35,507 bases of DNA. Origin: Priapulus caudatus (taxonomy: Eukaryota > Priapulida > Priapulimorpha > Priapulimorphida > Priapulidae). The DNA lies in contig NW_014577208.1 of the NCBI RefSeq assembly GCF_000485595.1, forward strand, positions 426,086-461,592. Reading direction: 5' to 3'. The position numbers were made by a program, and so were the translations under genes. Shown piece after piece: positions 19,901 through 31,900 of the stretch (position 1 is the stretch's first letter; each line of letters opens with the position of its first letter). The notes beneath the pieces were generated by a model that worked only from the letters and a program-made list of their open reading frames with translations, did not search any database and was not told where the DNA came from.

Positions 19901-22900
19901 GCTCTGACAGTTCACATGTACCGTTATATGGAGAAATGAGCATGTACACAGGTGGCACATAGTGTTAGCCATCGAATAAAGTTGAAAATGAAAAATCGGT
20001 AAAAATTTTCGTAAAACCTTGAGAGTATCCTTAATTAACACGAAAACTATTATCAGAATCTGTATTGTTTTAATACTTTCAGGTAAAACTGTACCAACCC
20101 ATATTTAGTTGCCACACAGCAGCTACACTTGTAAAGACTACTGCTGCTTATCACAGATTTCAGTGGTTTATGCGAGCAAGTACCTACATTTTCATCAAAA
20201 TCTGTGTTTTCTCCAATATTTGTTAGTTTAACAAAAAATAGCAAAAAGTGATAACGTTAATCAGTCAGATACATAAATACGACAGCCATTGCCTAACTGT
20301 GATGCAGATACAAGGATTGCATTTCATTTTTCAAATGGGCTTTCTGATCAAACTATAAGCCTGCTATCACAGACTACTATAACTATTCTCTCATTGAACT
20401 ACCCAGCAAAAAGTAGATAAAGACAATGCATAAATATGAATATAGTCTTGTGCATGTCTGCTAACACATAACAACTAATATTACACGTCTATCCCATATA
20501 TTCGCATAACTGTTAACAAGATAACATAAACCGGGTATTCCTGCATTATAAGTACATCATTATGAGTATATTTTCTGCTGTGAATGACGTGAAGACTCAC
20601 CAGTTTCATCAACATCCAGAACCTGTTGATCCTGTGCATTTCTCATCTACATTGGTGCAGAGAAAATCCTTAAGCATTGCTTATGTGTATTCCATACAGT
20701 TTAGCAGAATAAAGTAAGTGCAAAATTCATTTGAACCCTAGCTACTTTCACTGAAAATTCATGTCCAAACGAGACAAACCTCACAGAGGAAATTTGTATT
20801 GGATACACAGATAAGCACGTGCCACCACGAATCACCAAGGTGTGTAGGATATAAAACTGACACGAACCTTGAGCCGCTGCAGTCGATAAACACTAAGGTC
20901 TTTGACAGGAATCTCATACAGTTCATCCAGCATCTCTTTCTTTGTGCTTCTCTGAAATAAAATGGCTGAGATTAAAACTTGCTCACCTCATGTTAAGGAA
21001 GGTATCCAATAAAAGCACCCCTATGACCACCTCACTCATCCACAGCCAATGCCCAATGAACCTCGATCTTACCCTATAGGCATCACTCGTGAAACAAACA
21101 CTTATGGTTAAAGCCGCACAATGCGCATCCAAACGCTAATTTCTCCAGTACTAGACTAGCAAATACTTCGTGTCATGCATAATCACACTACCTTATGACA
21201 AAATAAACTCGATCTAGTTGCTCGATCCAATTTCACTGCGCGTTTNNNNNNNNNNNNNNNNNNNNNNNNNNNNNNNNNNNNNNNNNNNNNNNNNNNNNNN
21301 NNNNNNNNNNNNNNNNNNNNNNNNNNNNNNNNNNNNNNNNNNNNNNNNNNNNNNNNNNNNNNNNNNNNNNNNNNNNNNNNNNNNNNNNNNNNNNNNNNNN
21401 NNNNNNNNNNNNNNNNNNNNNNNNNNNNNNNNNNNNNNNNNNNNNNNNNNNNNNNNNNNNNNNNNNNNNNNNNNNNNNNNNNNNNNNNNNNNNNNNNNNN
21501 NNNNNNNNNNNNNNNNNNNNNNNNNNNNNNNNNNNNNNNNNNNNNNNNNNNNNNNNNNNNNNNNNNNNNNNNNNNNNNNNNNNNNNNNNNNNNNNNNNNN
21601 NNNNNNNNNNNNNNNNNNNNNNNNNNNNNNNNNNNNNNNNNNNNNNNNNNNNNNNNNNNNNNNNNNNNNNNNNNNNNNNNNNNNNNNNNNNNNNNAAACG
21701 CGCAGTGAAATTGGATCGAGCAACTAGATCGAGTTTATTTTGTCATAAGGTAGTGTGATTATGCATGACACGAAGTATTTGCTAGTCTAGTACTGGAGAA
21801 ATTAGCGTTTGGATGCGCATTGTGCGGCTTTAACACCTATTACCCCTCTTAGCATCCAAAGGCAACACCCTAGGATACCATGCATCCTCACCCAAAGGAA
21901 ATACTCCTTAGTAAATCCTTACCCTATAGCAATAGTCTTCTCTTAACCCACACCTCTAGAAATGAAGTGCTACCTCATACATTTAAAATGCATAGTGCAA
22001 AAACCTGTAATAAAGTCCCTGCTAAGAGAAGCACATGCACACTCACTCGCATCATGGAGATGAAAACAGAAAAGTCATGGTAGATAACAGGCACCATGTC
22101 TTTGGACAATTGCACATCAAATTCTACAAAGTCAGCTCCCTGAAAAATAGCATAGATATATCACCAGGCATATATCACAGGACAGCGAAGCCTGTCATAA
22201 AATTAAAACTGCCGTGTATACGTTTACATCTCATGAGCATGATCAGATAAAAAAATTAATAAGTGGCCAGTACTGTGGTCAAAACCAAGACCAATGCAGG
22301 CCACTCATCTTCAGATTTTTCACATCAACACATTGATCCACAATTAATGATAATAAAAACAAACACTTCATTATATAAGCACGTATGTACTAACATGTTT
22401 CCCTGCATAGTTCAACGATGCAATCGTATTCTCCCTGGCCACAGCAATCCTACAAAATGACAAAAAATTATACCACTGCACAGCCAGGTAGAACAATTAT
22501 CTAACACGTGTCACACAGTTATATCAGTATATTATATTACATCACAAGGCATGTATGAGCATCATCCATAATATAGGGCGCACAATTAGCACCGGCCCAC
22601 CGGCATATGCCGGCAAGTTATTTGGAGGGCTGGTAACATTGGCAAAACACCGGCCCTCCAAGCCGGTGGTTTCAGCCGTGTTAGCGAGTACCTACATTTT
22701 TATTTATAGTTTTACCTGAAGGATATCACGCCATAAATTATCAACATTTTACAAATTGCAAGAATGCAAGCGTGAAACGTGACATTGATTTTACAAATAA
22801 ATTTGTGAGGGCTGGAAAATTATGGTGAGGGCTGGTAAAAATGACCGTTACCATCCCTCTGGGCCGGTGCAAAAAATCTGAATTTCGTGCCCTGTAATAT

Positions 22901-25900
22901 ATATATATATATATTGTATGTACATCAGGGATTCGAATGGCCCAAGAAGAAAAGACTAAAAATACTGACCACTGAGTGTAAGTGCCAAAACCACTCATGG
23001 CAAATGCCCAAGGTTGCTATTACATGCTGAGTAGAGAGTTCCCATAGAGAAAATTTTGATAAATGGATGCTATGCAGTGGATTCTGGTGCCATCTGAACA
23101 TTAATTCATATTATCTTAAAGAGTGGGTTTTTTTAATATATAATTAAATAATACATCATTATTAGAAATGAGAGTGATTTTTGAAATATTCATGCTTCAA
23201 AAATAGCTTTCCCCAAATTTTCTTCTTGAATTTACACTGATTTTACGAACGGCCCTGGCAGCTGCAAAAAAAATACTACAAATTGCTGAGCCACAAAAGG
23301 AGTTTGTCCCTGGTACATGTGGTTCTGCAGAGCAAGAAGAAATCGTCTTTGGTGTTTGTTCCTAATGTTAGGACCACGTCTTCTAAGATGACTATACACT
23401 GCTCATGAACCAAACTCCACCAACACCAACGTCTATTTTTCAGAGGCAATTAAATCTTCACCAGACAGCTAGCTACTAATCTTCACTGCATCAGATTAGC
23501 TACATGTGCCAATGTTGCATTTGTTCAGTTTTAAACCACATGAAACCCAAACCAATGACAGAATCTCGTAGATGTTAATCGATGCTAGTCCCAAATTGTA
23601 CAAGATATCATCGGTGCAAAGGCTGATAATATGCTTTCTGGGGAGCAATTAAAGTTGAACATGAATTTGTTGCTTGAACATTGACAACATAGTTGGAATT
23701 AACGAATTGTGACAGTGTAGTCTACGTTATAGCAGGGGTAGAAATTAACTTTTGAATAAGGGAGTCCAACGGGTGCTTATTTTTAAGATTCATGCAGTTG
23801 CACGCCTGCCAAATTTTCTTTGGACATTAGCTGAAAAAATACAGGTAATTCCGCGAGGCCGTGCTCCAGAACGAACTAGTTAGCATGGCACAATTTTCAG
23901 GGAGTCACACGAACTCCTGCATATGTCAAATCAAGGAGTCCGACAGTAAATCAGGGAGTATTTGACTCCGGACTCCCGTTAATTTCGCACCCTGTTATAG
24001 TACAATTACGTTTTACGTCTGTGCAATATAATTGTAAGTTCATGATTGGATGGAGGAAGAACAAAGAAAACATATAAGCCAAGGATGTCAGAAGATGTAC
24101 TTGCATGTGTAGACCATCCCATGTAGAATAGCTGCTTCCGATTATTTGAGTGAGTTGAACAATGACGAGCAGGAACTCACAGCAGAAGGATCTAGCTAAT
24201 TACTTACCGCTTCTTATTGTAGTAGGAACCCATGCCCCGGTGACCAACATCTAGAGGGCGCCAACGCCGCTTCCAGTACTGGTTATAAGAGACCTCCATG
24301 TTGAAAGTGATCCCTTCTGTCGGTTTAATGACGAGGTACTCCACTGTAACAAGAAAACTATCAGTGAACATAATACATGTGCCAATAAACAATGAACAAT
24401 AAACTGGACATGCATAAAACACCTTATTCTACTATAACCCAGCCTAAACAGGTAAAATTATGTCCGTAAACCAAATAATGCTGTCGACGTTCAAGCAGTA
24501 ACAACTAATTTTGAAATAATGTCAAAGTCATTATATCCCAATCAGTATTTGATTTCTCAGCATTTGCAACAATGACTCTTGTAAACCAGGACTCATTGCT
24601 ATTAACTTACACAGGTGTGTGTAAACGTACTCCAATGATATATTATGCATCACACAGACTCCATGGAAATGTCGACTTGCACTTTTTCCCATGGTGACTA
24701 CATGTAAATCCTGTTCAATTTCTACATAACAAATAACTCACACACATCTCAGAAGTGATTGATTATTACGAACCTTCTAGTTGGCCAATATTAGAGTGTC
24801 TAAGTCCAGTGATGGGAATGAATCTACAACCATTCAGGTGACGCATGTTCACAGGCAGGATGTATGCAAAGCCTTTGAACTCCGGAACAGACTCCGTATC
24901 CTCATCACTGCACGAGTAGAAATCAACCTGAAGTGCCTGAAATAGAGAAATAAAAAGGCACTAATCTCAGTAACAGTCTGTTAGGGTTAGATGCATTTCA
25001 ACCATCCACTCTGGTGTGATGTTACTGATATTATGTGAGCACTACAATTCATTGATTGTTCCATTTAATCATTATAATACCCAATTACCCATGTTTGTTA
25101 TATGGCTGTGAAAAATACCACATTGTGTAATAAATGCAGCACATGTCATGTGTCATGACATAAAAATCAATGTAGCCCACTAAAAATCAATATTGACCGC
25201 TGAAGAATGCAGCCACCTAGCATAATCACGGCTTCTCGCTACTGATGGCTGCTACGATGTGTGACAAAGGAAGGTTTGAACAAATGGATGAGAACACTGA
25301 ATAAACTCGGGTAAAACATTATTATAATAAACAAGTGCCGCAGAGCGACAGCGCTCAACTGACGGGTACTGTAGCCAGGTATTCTTCTGATAAACTCAAT
25401 GGCAACCAAATCAAGTGCGCCCTCCTGCCACCGCGTTCTCGCTCAGAGCATATATCTAGGATACTACTAATTAGTGATGGGAATCGGCTGGAATTTCATA
25501 ATCGATTATCGGTTTCCCTTAACCGATCGATAATCGATTATAATCGGATAATCGGTTAATAATAGCATAGATTTAATTTAATCTTACTTTGTATATACAA
25601 TTATACATAGCATTCAATATTATCATGTTTTATGATCATGTATTAACTCTGTGAAGGTTGCTGTATGTATATCAATGACTGTTCCTATACAGTATTTAAT
25701 CAATTTAAAAAGAAATGGTTTAAATGCCTTTATTAAAACATTAAAAGTTTTAAACAAACATGATCAAGACTTGTTCTTTATTATAGTAAGTAAGTTGTTT
25801 GTGTTCTAATAGTGTAGGCTGTGTAGCCGAGTTAATGTCCTGCCAATGGAATATCCTCTCCAATGTAACAAACAATTACGGAGGTAGAATCTGTCATCTA

Positions 25901-28900
25901 CGGATAACATCTGTGGCGACATGGTGTCAAACCACAAGCAGCCGCAGTAGCGTCTGGGCCTCATCTGAGGTCTGTTGCTACGATTATAAACGTAAATTTC
26001 AAGTCGTTGGTAGTAACATTTAGTTAGGCGCAGATATGCAGACCGCAGTTGCGTACACAGCATTGTTAGGACACGCCCACTGATCGCAGGTATGGAGGGT
26101 AGGGGGAGGGTGGGGGGCAGGCGGTGGGGGAGGGTGGGGGAGAGGGGCGGGGAGGAGGGGGTGGGGCAGGGGCGGGGGGGGAGCGTGGGGGAGGAAGGAG
26201 GGGCAGGAGTGGGCAAGGGAGGGCGGGCCTAATAGCAAAAGCCAGTTCAACTCCGTTTTGTTAACAGTCAACAGAATCCATGTTTACCCTCCGTCTTCGA
26301 GGGGTCACAAAGGTTATCCGACAACTTACTCTTCGCATGTCAGCTAGAAGGGACATTTCATGGTCCTTTCAATTAAAGGCCATAAAAATGCCTTAGCGGT
26401 CACCGCTGAAACAGAAGAAAGGTTTTTCTCAACTCGCGCTTGCGTGTCAGCCAGTCTTTCAGAAAAATGTCTAAATCTGCCCTTGTGCCCATTGACCTTT
26501 GACTGTGACCTCCATTTGCGGCACAGTGAGTTGTGGCTCTTCCTACCATGATTGCTATACACAGGACTTCACGAGCCTAGTCGAGCGGTTTAAGATTTGT
26601 GCCGCAATTCTGCAGTTTCCTCCCTATACTTAAGTTAAGGAAGTGAATTGTTCCCTTCTTTTACACGCTTTGACCTTTGAACCTTTGACCCCAGCTTCGA
26701 CAGCCCAACTCGTTTTGCACGATCCCCCCGACGCTCCCGAATATCGTGACCGTCACGTCGTTTTTGTTCCCCAACTTGTTTGAGCACGGACGTACGGCCG
26801 GACGCACGGACGAGACGCACGGCACGGACGGCACGATCAAGCCGATTCTACATAGCTGGCGATCTGACTGCGTTCAGTATGAGCGTAAAAACAAAGACTG
26901 TCCAATTTGTCCATGTCTATAAGTACACTAAGTACAGCTCTGCCATCAAACAGGACCTATGTTAAGCAGTGATTCATGAAGGGTGTCTCTGGACTACACA
27001 CTGATGCACTTCTACTTCGCTACCAATACATGTCCATGTTGCGGATTTAGTAATTTTTTAAATTTGTTTGTTTTTTGTTTGGTATTTTGATAATCGATTA
27101 TTTGTTTTCATAATCGATTATCGAATTTGAGACTATAATCGATCGATTTTCGATTATAACTCGGATCATCGGGACAGTCACTACTACTAATACAGATATG
27201 ACAGATACTAAAAATCTATGATAGGCTATACCTACTGTAGTACAGTAGTAAAGATATAGCTGTGTAACTTTAATGACTTCGCTATATTAACATGTTATCA
27301 AGGATATGCGTCGAGCGCGAGCGTAGTGGTGGTGGTGGGGAGGGGTAGGAGGGGGAGGGTGGGGGAGGGTGGGGAAGGGGGCGGGGGAGGGGGGTGGAAG
27401 AGGGGAAAGTGGAGGATGGGGGGGAGGGGGCTCTAATCAGCAAAGCAGTTCCAGTCTTTGTTAACAGTCAACAAATCCATGTTTAACGCCTCCTCTTGAG
27501 GGTCAAAAGGTTATCCGACACTTACTCTTCGCTTGTCAGCGGAAAGTACATTTCATGGTCCTTTCAATAAAACCTATAAAATGATTTTCCAATCGGCTCG
27601 TTCAGACCATGTCCTCAGAAAATGTCTAAAATCTGCCCTGTGCCCATTGACCTTGAGAGCCTGTGACTCAATTTCGACACAGTGATGGCTTTCCTACCAT
27701 TGATGCCTATACACGGCTATCACGAGCCTAGGTCGAGCCGTATAGATTTATGCCGCGCAATTCTGCATTTCCTCCCTATACTTTAAGTTAAGGAGGGAAT
27801 GTTCCCCTTCTTTTTACACCGCTTGACCTTTGACCTTTGACCCCAGCTTCAACATCCCAACTCGTTTTCGAATTAGCCCCCCCCCCGCCCAATATCGTGA
27901 CCGTACGTCGAGCGTTTAAGATTTGTGCCCAACTGTTGACGGACGGACGCCGGACGCACGGACAATCATGCGATTCTACAAGCTGCATCTGACTATGTCA
28001 GATGAACTAACAAGTGCGCAGAGCGACAGCGCTGCACCTGACGGCAGGTGTTCTGATGCTAAACTCACTGGCAAACGAATGAAGAGCACCCTCCCATCAC
28101 CGCCGTTCGCCGCTCAGAGCATATATCTAGGATCCTACTAATACAGATCTAAAATCTATGATAGCTAAGCTTTGCTATACTGGTAGCTACATAATAAAGA
28201 TACAGCTGTGTAACTTTAATGACTTCGCAATATTAACATGTTATCATGGATATGCGTCGAGCGCGAGCGTAGGTGTCGGTGGTGGGGGAGAGTGGGGGAA
28301 GGGCGGGTGGAAAGGGCTCTAATAGCAAAAGCAGTTGCCGCGAGATGGCGCGTGCAAGTGTGTCATCAATAATCAAAGATGGCATCACCCTTCGTGCCGT
28401 GATAACTGCACTCCATTGTAGTTGCTGAAATCCAAGTATATTCAGGCAGCGCGAGAATTTCGCTCAGCTGTGAGTTAACTACATCTGCATTGCAGGTTGC
28501 CAGGCAATAACTATGATTAGAATAGTGCCAGTTCACCCCCATGCAGTGCGTAATGGGCTGCCCCCATGTTTTTTGCCTACACACGCCCAAGCATTCAGCG
28601 ATTCATTACAGCGTGCTATTAAACAGGGTGTTACTCAGGGTGCCTAATACAGACTGCTTTAGAAAAATAATATGATTTAAGGAAGCGTAAACCTTTTTCA
28701 ACGCAAACATTTGCGCTTTGCCAATTGAACTGCTGCAAACTGTAGCCTCCATCACATCCACAATATTTAGCAAAAGCAGTTCAGTCCTTTGTTAACAGTC
28801 AACAAATCCATGTTTAACTTTAACCCTTCTCTTGAGGGTCAAAAAATTATCCGACTTTTACTCTTCGCATGTCAGCAGAAAGTACATTTCAAAGCCATAA

Positions 28901-31900
28901 AAATGCTAGGTCACCGCTGAAACAAAAAAGTTTTCCAATCGCTCCGTCAGACCATGTCCTCAGAAAATGTCTAAAATCTGCCCTGTGCCCCATTGACCTT
29001 TGACCTGTGACCTCCAATTTCGACACAGTGATGGCTTTTCCTACCATGATGCTATACACCGACTATCACAAGCCTAGGTCGAGCCGTTTAGATTTGTGCC
29101 GCAATTCTGCATTTCCTCCCTATACATTAAGTTAAGGAGGGAATGTTCCTCCTTCTTTTACACCTCTTGACCTTTGACCCCCAGCTTCGACATCCCAACT
29201 CGTTTTGACGATCCCCCCCAACGTCCCGAATATCGTGATCGTACGTCGAGCGGTTAAGATTTGTGCCCAACTGTTAACGGACGGACGCACGCACGGACGG
29301 ACGATCATGCGATTCTACAAGCTGCATCTGACTATGTCAGATGAGCTAAAAACACACAGAATGTGATCAAACATTTTCTGCCAGTAGTTATCACTGGCAT
29401 TAGTTTATTATTTAGGAGGGAAATTGTGTTTCTAAATTGGTAGGATGTTTCACAAACTGTGTATATTTTATTATTTGGCTAAGTCTCAAAAAAATTTGTA
29501 ATACAGAGCAAAAATAACAGATTTGTTCATTTGGGAGGGGTGGAATATTTGAAAAATTTCAAACAAATTTAAGACAAAATTGCGTGGAACATTTGCTGAA
29601 TTGAAATGATATGACCCCATACCGATATAATAATAATGATGATTATGATGATGATGATGATGATAATAATAATAATAATAATAGCAAAATATCCAATAAA
29701 TATAAAATAATAATAACCTACTAATCTAATCAAAACACACTACTCAACATATATTTATATAGCTTTATACTGCCTCATCAGTTAATTCACGAATCAATAA
29801 ATTACAGAAAAACAACAACAATGTAAGACAATAACTCAAGCTTCATTCATCACACATGTACACTGGTGGCAAAAAAACATAGTTTTAAATTATTTACCTA
29901 AATTTTCACAACGCATACTAGCCACAATACCCTATTGGCCATTAAGTAAAACGTCTTAACACTAACCGTAAAGAGTAGATGAAATGTGGTACATCGGAAT
30001 ACAATGATGTCATCATCATTGTAGACATGTCCAAATTGATTTTGTTCCCGAAATTCATAGTCATCAGGACACGTGAGCACCTGTAATTTAAGTAGTACCG
30101 GTAGTACTATTGATTGTAATCTCTATTATGTACTCTTGATTGTGTTTATACATATCATAAAATTGATAGATGGTTCACATTGTACTCACATTATTTTAAC
30201 TGCAACAAAGCCACCTCATATGGTACAAACTTATGTCGTTTATCAAATAAAATAACCGCCCATCCACCTTTGATTCAACATAAATTCCTTATCAAAATAT
30301 ATATCTGCATACTTGGAAAAAAAATCTAGTCATTTCCAACTCTCTGTTTTCAACTAGTCATTTGGATATTCAGGGCTTCATTCACCTCTAGGGCTGCAAA
30401 GCATGACGAGGTGTTTGCATAATTACTGAACTCACTGCAATCTCTGTCTGCTGGTCAGTGATGCTTGGTAAAGTTCCACCAGTGCCACTATCTACTTGTT
30501 CCTCATCATCCTCTGTATCGAGTAAGTTACTAGAGGAGCTCTGGAACAGCAGAACTGGATTTGAAATATCGTATGTGAATGCAGTTGTAATATATGGAAT
30601 TGAAAAAGCTACATGAATGAACAGAAAATATCACATATGTAGGAAATTTTACATGAAGAAAAGAGTGAAACCAAGTTCCTTGGATGGATATTTATTGTAA
30701 TAATTGTATACGTATCTAAGGGGTTTCCTTCATTCTTTATTTATAATCTGGACACACACAGGTGTATGTGTGAATACACAGTGATTATCAATAACAAATG
30801 TTAATAAATAGAGAAAACGTACAATCCGCTGGGCGGCGTCATTCTTCGAGGCTTTTCTTCCTTTAACTTACGTCTTTGTGCCGCAGGTCGATTTGTGTGA
30901 CTTTAACCTGATACTTCATCCTCTGATATTTCTTCTTCCACATCTTAATTGGGTTGTTCTTGAGAGTTAGTCGGATCTCAGAGTGACTGATAAGCCATCC
31001 ATACCCAATGCTCTCTCTATCATTGTATTCACCAAACGTGGCCACCTCACTTTGGCAACCGGCTAAATATGACATAAACATACTTTCTTTATATATATAC
31101 ATATAATATATCATAGAGAATATTTTCCAATGAGGCTGTCCTCCTGTTCTTAGGTTTCTGCTTGTAGTTATGTCTGATTTATTCTTTCTTTTGTATTTAT
31201 GCAAATAAATGTATATATCTTTTGCCACTTTATTGCATTCAGAGAAGTAGAGATAGAGTCACGTTTCAACATCTAGTACCCATCGGTTAACATCCTAATG
31301 TCATGCAATACATGTACTAGTCAGTGGTATGCACAGAATCACCATCTTGTAATTGTCACACTGTTTGGTAACAGGTATTAAATGACTCTAAACGGTACAG
31401 AGCTTTGTTACATGCCTGCACTCACCTGACACTATGAGATGTCTTGGTTTAATGTTTGTTTCCCATCTTTTCACAATAACTTCACTTTCTACTTCACCAA
31501 ATGACGCTATCATGTAGCGATACTCTACACTTGGACAGTCGATCAGATCTAGTGTACCGGTCCATAAATCACTGTTAACAGACAATGTCATATCAGTTTG
31601 CATATGAGTGTAAGCCCATGCTATCATATGTAATTACTTTACTATTCTATCATTGTAATCAATAAGCTAGGCACATCACCTGTTGTCTGTGTGGGGGTGC
31701 AACCACCTTAACTATAAGATAGTGGAACAACATAATATAAAACTAAGAACTGTAAATAACACTAAAACAAAACGGTGTGCACATAGAATATTGCTGCTAG
31801 AATGTCACACATATATGATCTCATAAACATGCCAGTTAAGTCATCCTACCTGTCCTCCTTCCTAGAAAGTCTAAAAGCAAGAGGAGGTGCCCACTCTCCA

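Larger units (their letters stand above)
22450..24207 (-). other. GPCPD1 intron 7
   Basis: 1.76 kb intron with two CAGGG-type MITEs (22575 and 23733). The part from 22895 to 23732 shows only an AT dinucleotide run near 22900 and no gene. Confidence 0.85.
25332..29347 (+). repeat. tandem dimer of a ~0.9-kb dispersed repeat
   Basis: Unit 1 runs from CAAGTGCCGCAGAGCGACAG (about 25334) to about 28008, and unit 2 from about 28009 to 29347. Removing the insertion at 25472-27183 from unit 1 and the one at 28337-28768 from unit 2 leaves units of about 0.95 and 0.9 kb. Shared landmarks in order: AGCGACAGCGCT, ATATATCTAGGAT, TTAATGACTTCGC, GGATATGCGTCGAGCGCGAG, a GGGGGA-rich block, CAACAAATCCATGTTTAAC, TGACCTTTGACC clusters, and a GACGGACG tail to ATGTCAGATGA. 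The window's first 140 bp hold the end of another copy, so the repeat is dispersed. Confidence 0.85.
24937..29966 (-). other. GPCPD1 intron 5, 5.0 kb, repeat-rich
   Basis: Holds the tandem ~0.9-kb repeat dimer, a hAT-type insertion, a 432-bp insertion, G-rich tracts and an ATG/AAT microsatellite at about 29627-29682. Its remaining parts (24937-25331, 29348-29626, 29683-29966) show nothing recognisable. Confidence 0.85.

Noticed and set aside
21214-21727. 169-codon frames on both strands
   Set aside because: They consist of the N gap plus identical inverted flanks.
25806-26271. Pro-rich frames on the - strand
   Set aside because: They read the G-rich tract of a transposon-borne repeat.
25332-29347. 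CRISPR-like repeats
   Set aside because: Repeat units are about 0.9 kb and carry transposons; there are no short direct repeats with regular spacers anywhere in the window.
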